DNA of 21,338 bases. Source: Bacillota bacterium. Its GTDB lineage: Bacteria; Bacillota; Clostridia; Acetivibrionales; DSM-1351. Shown piece after piece: positions 16,358-21,338 of this stretch. The notes under the pieces are model-generated. The model was not told the origin of the DNA, did not search any database, and saw only the letters and a list, made by a program, of their open reading frames with translations. Made by a program: the position numbers and the translations under genes. The stretch covers positions 1 to 21,338 of the forward strand of contig JAEYNY010000097.1 of assembly GCA_023412275.1 (NCBI GenBank), read 5' to 3'. Numbering within the stretch: position 1 is the first letter of the stretch; every line of letters starts with the position of its first letter.

Positions 16358-17554
16358 ATGAGAGATACTATTTACGATAATACCTATCTGGAAGGAAATA
16401 AGGGTAATTTAACCAAGCTACCTATAATCTTGTGTGCTGTAGGTGGTATTGTACTGGGTGGGTTAGCCTTTAGACTTGCAAACGGAAAGGTAAATATACC
16501 AATTGATTTTAAACCGAAAGCTTCTGCAACAATAGAATCATCTGAAAGTATAAAAGAGTATGTTTTTAAGCTATTTGGAATTGACCTGTACAATCCCATA
16601 ACAATATTAAATACAAACTATCCATATTTTAAAATGTTCTATGATAAAAAATATCAGCCACCTGCTTCTGAAAAAGTACAACAGGAGATTAACAAAATCC
16701 AAAATGCGCAGACAAAACCTGTACAGCAGCCGCAGTCGAGTGCATCGCCTGCAGGACAGTTAAAAGAAGCATCAAGCAGTATAACCTTTGAGGGTGATGT
16801 TGAAGAGACGGATCAAAAAAATAATCCTATTGTTTCTAGTGGAAAAATAAACATTAAAAACGAAACAAACTTAAAAATAGATATAAAAAAGTTGCTTAAT
16901 GAGCCCTTAAAGCTTGCCTCTGACAAAAATGGCCCAAAGATATTTATTTATCATACCCACACAACAGAGTGCTTTTTAAAGAGTGCCGACGAAATAGGAA
17001 AGAACAACACCCCATCAAGGACTACTAACAATAAATATAATGTTGTCAGAGTTGGAGACGCTTTGATAAATAATCTCAAAAAATATAATATAGACGTTCT
17101 ACATAATACAACTATACATGATGCCGACTACAACAGTTCCTATGTAAAGTCACTTAGCACGTTGACAGGCTATGTAGATAAGTATTCATCCCTTAAAATG
17201 GCCATAGACCTTCACCGTGATGCTGCAGGAGAAGGAAAACTGCGAGCAGTAAAGAAAATTAACGGAAAAAATGTAGCGGAAATAATGTTTGTTATTGGTA
17301 CAGATTCCAAGCTAAGCAATCCACGGTGGAAGGAGAACCTGAAACTTGCAATTAAAATTCAGGCCAGACTAAACGAAATATGTCCGGGAATAGCAAAGCC
17401 AATCTACGTAAGTAAAAACAGGTACAACCAGCATTTAATGAACGGCTCGGTTATAGTTGAAATAGGAGGAGACGGAAATGTAATAGATGAATGTGTTCGC
17501 AGTACATCATATCTGGCAGAAGCTATAAATGATGTTATATTCAAAAAGAAATAG
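16358..17554 (+). CDS. spoIIP: Stage II sporulation protein P, amidase/endopeptidase
   Basis: SpoIIP is a membrane-anchored peptidoglycan hydrolase that, with SpoIID and SpoIIM, drives engulfment of the forespore. The 398-residue protein has a short cytosolic start, a membrane anchor at about 21-41, a low-complexity Q/P/S linker (about 118-135) and the catalytic domain from about 190. Family motifs are IYHTHTTE (H199, H201, E204), AIDLHRD (284-288), NQH with H359, and VIVEIGG with E368; these provide the zinc ligands and catalytic glutamate by analogy. An upstream TTG at 16331 is in frame, but GGAGG at 16345-16349 lies 8 nt before ATG 16358, which was chosen. The gene marks the organism as a spore former. 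No terminator is seen before the next small gene. Confidence 0.95.
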   Translation: MRDTIYDNTYLEGNKGNLTKLPIILCAVGGIVLGGLAFRLANGKVNIPIDFKPKASATIESSESIKEYVFKLFGIDLYNPITILNTNYPYFKMFYDKKYQPPASEKVQQEINKIQNAQTKPVQQPQSSASPAGQLKEASSSITFEGDVEETDQKNNPIVSSGKINIKNETNLKIDIKKLLNEPLKLASDKNGPKIFIYHTHTTECFLKSADEIGKNNTPSRTTNNKYNVVRVGDALINNLKKYNIDVLHNTTIHDADYNSSYVKSLSTLTGYVDKYSSLKMAIDLHRDAAGEGKLRAVKKINGKNVAEIMFVIGTDSKLSNPRWKENLKLAIKIQARLNEICPGIAKPIYVSKNRYNQHLMNGSVIVEIGGDGNVIDECVRSTSYLAEAINDVIFKKK

Positions 17555-17647
17555 GGTTAAAATAACTTCGTATTGTTAAAAATAGTACATAAGGGTTTAG
17601 TATTAAAGCAGATTTAAACCTGAAATAACAAAAATGCGGGGTTATAT

Positions 17648-17929
17648 ATGCCAAGAAAAACAAGATTCAAGCAAAGGAGATTGTACCGATTTAAAATTGC
17701 ACTTGTATCAGTAGTATTTGTGCTGATTCTTGTATTCGGACTTTTAGCAGTTGATTATAGTAAAAGTTACATTTACTATGGTGAACCTAAAATAGAAATT
17801 CTACAAATTTCGCCTGTTGACCCTGATATATATCGCATAACCTTTTTAGGTAATTATTTTGACCTTAATTTAAAGTATTTAAAAGGTAACGCTTTAAAGG
17901 TAAAAGCTTTTTTTATTACTAACCAATAG
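17648..17929 (+). CDS. Small single-pass membrane protein, unknown function
   Basis: The 93-residue protein has a strongly basic N-terminus (RKTRFKQRRLYRFK) and one hydrophobic segment at about 17-35. By the positive-inside rule the remaining 58 residues lie outside the membrane. The outer part contains no cysteine and no recognised motif. GCGGGG lies about 7 nt before the ATG. It is 93 nt after spoIIP with no terminator between, so co-expression during sporulation is possible but unshown. The family is not recognised. Confidence 0.72.
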   Translation: MPRKTRFKQRRLYRFKIALVSVVFVLILVFGLLAVDYSKSYIYYGEPKIEILQISPVDPDIYRITFLGNYFDLNLKYLKGNALKVKAFFITNQ

Positions 17930-17930
17930 T

Positions 17931-17946
17931 GTAACCATATTGTTAC
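17931..17946. repeat. Imperfect palindrome upstream of the secreted-protein gene
   Basis: GTAACCATATTGTTAC is a 16-bp palindrome matching its own complement at 14 of 16 positions, with GTAAC/GTTAC arms. It lies directly after the stop of the 93-residue gene and about 70 bp before the next start. It is a possible operator, and chance is not excluded in AT-rich DNA. Confidence 0.3.
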
Positions 17947-18014
17947 CATTATATCGGTTGGATGTGTTAAGCTACATTTAGATATTAATTTAAAAACAGA
18001 AAGGGTCTGACACA

Positions 18015-19457
18015 ATGAAAAAAGCACTACTATTTATTATGATTATTGCGAGTACATTGACTTTATTTCCAGCTGTCACAGGTGTTTCATCTGTTGCTGC
18101 GGACTCAGAAATGACTGTAAAAGTTGAAACTGCAAAGATAGAAAAAGTTGATGGTAGCTGTTCTATAAAGATAATATATCCTGTTCTAAGCGGGTTTACT
18201 TCAGCTAAAAAAATCAATGATATACTCAACAATTCAAACCTTGATGCTATCGGATATATAAGGAGAGAACAGGCTTATTTGGATGAATACATAAAAGATA
18301 TGCCTCCAAGAGAACAAAACTACCCTTTAGCATCCATAGATTCATTATTCGACTATAACATAAGCGGTGATATTCTTTCCTTTGTTACAAATACGTATTG
18401 GTACACCGGTGGTGCGCACGGTATGACTACACTTGAATCTTACACTGTGAATACCAAATCAGGTGAAATATATTCATTTAATTCTTTATTTAATCCTAAC
18501 TCCAACTACAAGAAAGTTATTCTTGATAAAATAAAAAAGTCAATAGACAAAGAGAAGGATCTGTATTTTCAAGAAGCTAAGGCTACCGTAGATGAAGCAA
18601 AGGGTAATTACAAATTTTATATTGACGGAAACAAACTTGTAATATACTTCGGTGTATATGAATTAAGGCCATATGCAGGGGGGATATCAAGATTCAGCTT
18701 AACTGCCACAGAGCTTAAAGGATTGCTGAAGGATGATGTCTATAAGCAGATGATAAATGCAAAACCCCTTGAGAAAATAAGACTAAACGGAACAAGTATG
18801 AAAACTCAGTTCAAAACCTTCGAAAAAGACTATGTATTAATGGTACCCCTCAAAACAACAGCTGAAATTCTTGGCTATAAGGTAGGCTGGGATTCAAAAA
18901 AGGGAGCAAGCATAGCGGGTGGATATATTAAGAGTAATGTAGACACATATTACACATCAGGTTCAAAAAAAATACAGCTCACTCCCGCTAAAATAGTAGG
19001 GAATGTAATGTATGTACCAATATCATATTTTTCAGAAGTTTTAAAAGAGGATGTAGGTTATGACGGGGAAGGAATAAAGTTTTTCACAAAATCATCCGTA
19101 ACTCCAAGTCAGTTTGACATACAGAGTACGGAGTTTATGAAGGCGGACAGTGCAAAAGAATGTGCTGATTTGTATGCAAAAGCTGTAAAGGAACGTAAAG
19201 GCGTAATTCAGTACGGCCTTATGTCACAAAAATTAAGGGCTGCCAACAAACCCGGTTTTGAAGAAATGAATTGGGTAACAGGTGTATCCAGCCCATGGGT
19301 TACAACATACAATGTTAAGGATAACGGCAATGGTACTTTTAAAGTAACATTCCATTGGGCTACATCTGCTGGAAAATCGCCAGACACAATTGTAACCCTG
19401 TCCATAAGCAAGGTGAATGGTGAGGAGTATTTTGAGATTTCCGACATTAAAGAGTAA
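18015..19457 (+). CDS. Secreted DUF3298 / copper-amine-oxidase-N-like protein
   Basis: The 480-residue exported protein begins with a Sec signal peptide (MKKA, hydrophobic core, likely cut near residue 29 after VSSVAA). Residues about 35-235 look like the DUF4163-DUF3298 pair found in PdaC and the anti-sigma factor RsiV, with the signature YTGGAHG at 130-136. Residues about 253-358 resemble the copper-amine-oxidase N-terminal repeat common on clostridial surface proteins (VPLKTTAEILGYKVGWD, YVPISYFSEVL). The end (about 370-480) looks like an NTF2-like domain. There is no catalytic deacetylase domain and no transmembrane anti-sigma segment, so it is neither PdaC nor RsiV. A cell-envelope binding or sensing role is a guess. 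AAGGG lies 9 nt before the ATG, and a strong terminator follows. Confidence 0.85.
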   Translation: MKKALLFIMIIASTLTLFPAVTGVSSVAADSEMTVKVETAKIEKVDGSCSIKIIYPVLSGFTSAKKINDILNNSNLDAIGYIRREQAYLDEYIKDMPPREQNYPLASIDSLFDYNISGDILSFVTNTYWYTGGAHGMTTLESYTVNTKSGEIYSFNSLFNPNSNYKKVILDKIKKSIDKEKDLYFQEAKATVDEAKGNYKFYIDGNKLVIYFGVYELRPYAGGISRFSLTATELKGLLKDDVYKQMINAKPLEKIRLNGTSMKTQFKTFEKDYVLMVPLKTTAEILGYKVGWDSKKGASIAGGYIKSNVDTYYTSGSKKIQLTPAKIVGNVMYVPISYFSEVLKEDVGYDGEGIKFFTKSSVTPSQFDIQSTEFMKADSAKECADLYAKAVKERKGVIQYGLMSQKLRAANKPGFEEMNWVTGVSSPWVTTYNVKDNGNGTFKVTFHWATSAGKSPDTIVTLSISKVNGEEYFEISDIKE

Positions 19458-19480
19458 TTATTATTCGGGACTTAAGTGAG

Positions 19481-19527
19481 AAGCTATAGTCACCTGCAAA
19501 AAGTGGTGACTATAGCTTTGTGTTTTT
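19481..19527 (+). terminator. Intrinsic terminator after the secreted-protein gene
   Basis: AAGCTATAGTCACC (19481-19494) pairs perfectly with GGTGACTATAGCTT (19505-19518), a 14-bp stem with a 10-nt loop, followed by TGTGTTTTT. The 5' side lacks an A-run, so it probably works only for the plus strand. Confidence 0.92.
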
Positions 19528-19553
19528 GGGACAATAAGTATCAAATCACTATA

Positions 19554-19581
19554 TTGCACCTTTAAAAGTATATGGTATAAT
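19554..19581 (+). promoter_or_regulatory. Sigma-A promoter of lepA, extended -10
   Basis: TTGCAC (19554-19559), a 16-bp spacer and TATAAT (19576-19581) preceded by TGG form a good housekeeping promoter. It gives a leader of about 44 nt to the lepA start. Confidence 0.82.
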
Positions 19582-19631
19582 TAAATGCGCATAATTGTGT
19601 TTATGTGGAATCAAAGCTTTGGAGGTAATAA

Positions 19632-21338
19632 ATGCCTAGTGAACGACAGAAATATATAAGAAATTTTTGTATAATAGCACATATAGATCATGGTAAGTCA
19701 ACCCTAGCAGACAGATTGCTGGAGAAAACCGGGGTTCTGACATCCAGAGAAATGCAGGAACAGGTTCTGGACAATATGGAACTTGAGAGAGAACGTGGGA
19801 TAACCATAAAGGCCCAAGCTGTCAGAATGGTATATAAAGCGCCTGACGGTCATGAATACATTTATAATTTAATAGATACTCCCGGACATGTTGACTTTAA
19901 TTATGAGGTTTCAAGAAGCCTTGCGGCTTGCGAAGGTGCCATTCTGGTTGTTGATGCAGCTCAGGGCATAGAAGCCCAGACTTTGGCAAACGTTTATCTC
20001 GCACTGGAGCATAATCTGGAGATAATGCCGGTTATAAATAAAATAGATCTTCCAAGTGCACAACCCGACGTTGTAAAGAAGGAAATAGAAGACGTTATAG
20101 GGCTTGATGCATCACAGGCACCAATGGTTTCAGCCAAAAACGGAATAAATATTGAAGAGGTTCTTGAAAAGATAGTTGATATGATTCCGTGTCCTGATTC
20201 TGATGAAAATGCTCCTCTTCGAGCTTTGATATTTGACTCATTCTATGACAGTTATAAGGGTGTTATAGTTTATATGAGGGTCAAGGAAGGTACTGTCAGA
20301 ACAGGCGACACAATCAGAATGATGTATACTAAAAAAGAATTTGTTGTCACTGAGTTGGGGTATCTCAGACCCGGAGGACTATCTCCTGCTGATGAACTCA
20401 AGGCCGGTGATGTAGGATATATAGCGGCAAGTATAAAGAATGTAAGGGATACCCGTGTGGGTGATACCATAACTCTTGCTGATAATCCTGCAAAAGAACC
20501 GCTTCCGGGTTATAAAAAAGTAAATTCTATGGTTTTCTGCGGAATTTACCCTGCTGATGGCTCAAAGTATGGTGACCTTCGTGACGCGTTGGAAAAGCTG
20601 CAGCTTAATGATGCTGCTCTTACCTTTGAGCCCGAATCTTCGGTTGCTCTTGGCTTTGGTTTCAGATGCGGCTTCCTAGGACTGCTTCATATGGAAATAA
20701 TTCAGGAGAGGTTAGAAAGAGAATACAACTTTGACTTGGTTACAACCGCTCCAAGTGTTATATACAAGGTTACAACCACAAATGGTGATGTTATTGAGAT
20801 TGATAACCCAACCAACCTACCACCTGTTACTGAAATTGATATGATGGAGGAGCCTGTGGTGAAAGCAACAATAATGGTACCCACAGAATACGTAGGTAAC
20901 ATTATGGAATTGTCCCAGGAGAGAAGAGGAATATACAAGGATATGTCCTATATCGATGAGGGTAGGGCTATGCTTACTTATGAAATGCCTTTGAATGAGA
21001 TAATATATGACTTCTTTGATGCCTTGAAATCAAGAACCAAAGGTTATGCGTCTTTTGACTATGAACTTATTGGTTACAGGGAATCCGACCTTGTTAAACT
21101 TGATATAATGTTAAATAGTGAAGTCGTTGATGCTTTGTCCTTTATAGTCCACCGTGAAAAATCTGTGACAAGAGGCAGGAGAATGGCGGAAAAACTAAAG
21201 GAATCAATACCGAGGCAGATGTTTGAAATACCTATTCAGGCATGTATCGGAGGAAAGATAGTAGCTCGTGAAACCGTTAAGGCATTCAGAAAAGACGTTC
21301 TGGCAAAATGTTACGGTGGTGACATAACCAGAAAGAGA
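19632..21338 (+). CDS. lepA: Elongation factor 4 (LepA), 3' end missing
   Basis: LepA is a ribosome-associated translational GTPase linked to back-translocation and ribosome biogenesis. The frame stays open for 569 codons to the window edge; the family is about 600 residues, so roughly 30 C-terminal residues are missing. G motifs are G1 AHIDHGKST, G2 around RERGITI, G3 DTPGHVDF, G4 NKIDLP and G5 SAKNG. Domain II follows, then the EF-G-like domain III-V region with GFGFRCGFLGLLHMEI, which identifies LepA rather than EF-G, and the LepA-specific C-terminal start (ACIGGKIVARETVKAFRKDV, then CYGGDITRKR). GGAGG (19621-19625) is 6 nt before the ATG. In many Firmicutes the next gene is hemW, but this lies outside view. 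Confidence 0.98.
   Translation, partial: MPSERQKYIRNFCIIAHIDHGKSTLADRLLEKTGVLTSREMQEQVLDNMELERERGITIKAQAVRMVYKAPDGHEYIYNLIDTPGHVDFNYEVSRSLAACEGAILVVDAAQGIEAQTLANVYLALEHNLEIMPVINKIDLPSAQPDVVKKEIEDVIGLDASQAPMVSAKNGINIEEVLEKIVDMIPCPDSDENAPLRALIFDSFYDSYKGVIVYMRVKEGTVRTGDTIRMMYTKKEFVVTELGYLRPGGLSPADELKAGDVGYIAASIKNVRDTRVGDTITLADNPAKEPLPGYKKVNSMVFCGIYPADGSKYGDLRDALEKLQLNDAALTFEPESSVALGFGFRCGFLGLLHMEIIQERLEREYNFDLVTTAPSVIYKVTTTNGDVIEIDNPTNLPPVTEIDMMEEPVVKATIMVPTEYVGNIMELSQERRGIYKDMSYIDEGRAMLTYEMPLNEIIYDFFDALKSRTKGYASFDYELIGYRESDLVKLDIMLNSEVVDALSFIVHREKSVTRGRRMAEKLKESIPRQMFEIPIQACIGGKIVARETVKAFRKDVLAKCYGGDITRKR

Noticed and set aside
17930..17962. ECF-sigma-like -35 (TGTAAC) upstream of the DUF3298 protein, suggestive of an RsiV-like circuit
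   Set aside because: The only downstream CG (17955) is 19 bp away and reads CGGT, not CGTC at 16-17 bp. No sigma factor gene is nearby, and the protein is secreted rather than membrane anchored.
1..21338. tRNA, rRNA, CRISPR arrays, prophage or toxin-antitoxin modules
   Set aside because: Looked for by reading both strands. No repeat-spacer pattern, clover-leaf with CCA end, integrase or toxin-like gene pair was seen.

Overview
The window reads as ordinary chromosome of an anaerobic, endospore-forming, low-GC Firmicute of the class Clostridia. The reasons are AT-rich DNA with strong GGAGG-type ribosome sites, a HemZ-type radical-SAM protein, a T-box-controlled aminoacyl-tRNA synthetase operon, the sporulation protein SpoIIP, and a giant oxygen-sensitive-type CoA-dehydratase activase fusion. 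The gene order and protein style remind me of Ruminiclostridium / Clostridium cellulolyticum relatives. That placement is an impression and was not searched.

Left block (1-4705, + strand). A tightly packed operon holds rel (ppGpp synthetase/hydrolase, 5' end outside the window), dtd (D-aminoacyl-tRNA deacylase), a metallo-beta-lactamase-fold hydrolase and hemZ. Gaps between genes are 12-18 nt. A consensus housekeeping promoter, whose -35 box overlaps the hemZ stop codon, then opens the next unit: a T-box leader (about 4741-4986), hisS and aspS. The T-box carries the overlapping codons GAC (Asp) and CAC (His). Its acceptor-binding TGGC favours a tRNA with discriminator G, which points to tRNA-Asp as the main ligand although hisS is the first gene. 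A 1426-residue protein with two activase (BcrA/BadF-type) ATPase domains fused to a dehydratase-like iron-sulfur region follows 80 nt after aspS.

Middle block (12595-16145). The activase gene converges on a minus-strand two-component operon (OmpR-type regulator, then a six-segment membrane histidine kinase). The junction is filled by a roughly 140-bp fold-back element with 17-bp imperfect terminal inverted repeats, probably a non-autonomous transposon (MITE). Upstream of the regulator lie a candidate 11-bp-spaced direct-repeat operator, and a small zinc-ribbon gene closed by a clear intrinsic terminator.

Right block (16146-21338, + strand). It holds spoIIP, a 93-residue single-pass membrane protein, a secreted DUF3298/copper-amine-oxidase-N-like protein with a strong terminator, and lepA (EF4) behind an extended -10 promoter. 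The window end cuts lepA about 30 codons short.

No tRNA, rRNA, CRISPR array, prophage or defence island is visible. The parts most worth a second look are the T-box specificity, the fold-back element, and the activase-dehydratase fusion.
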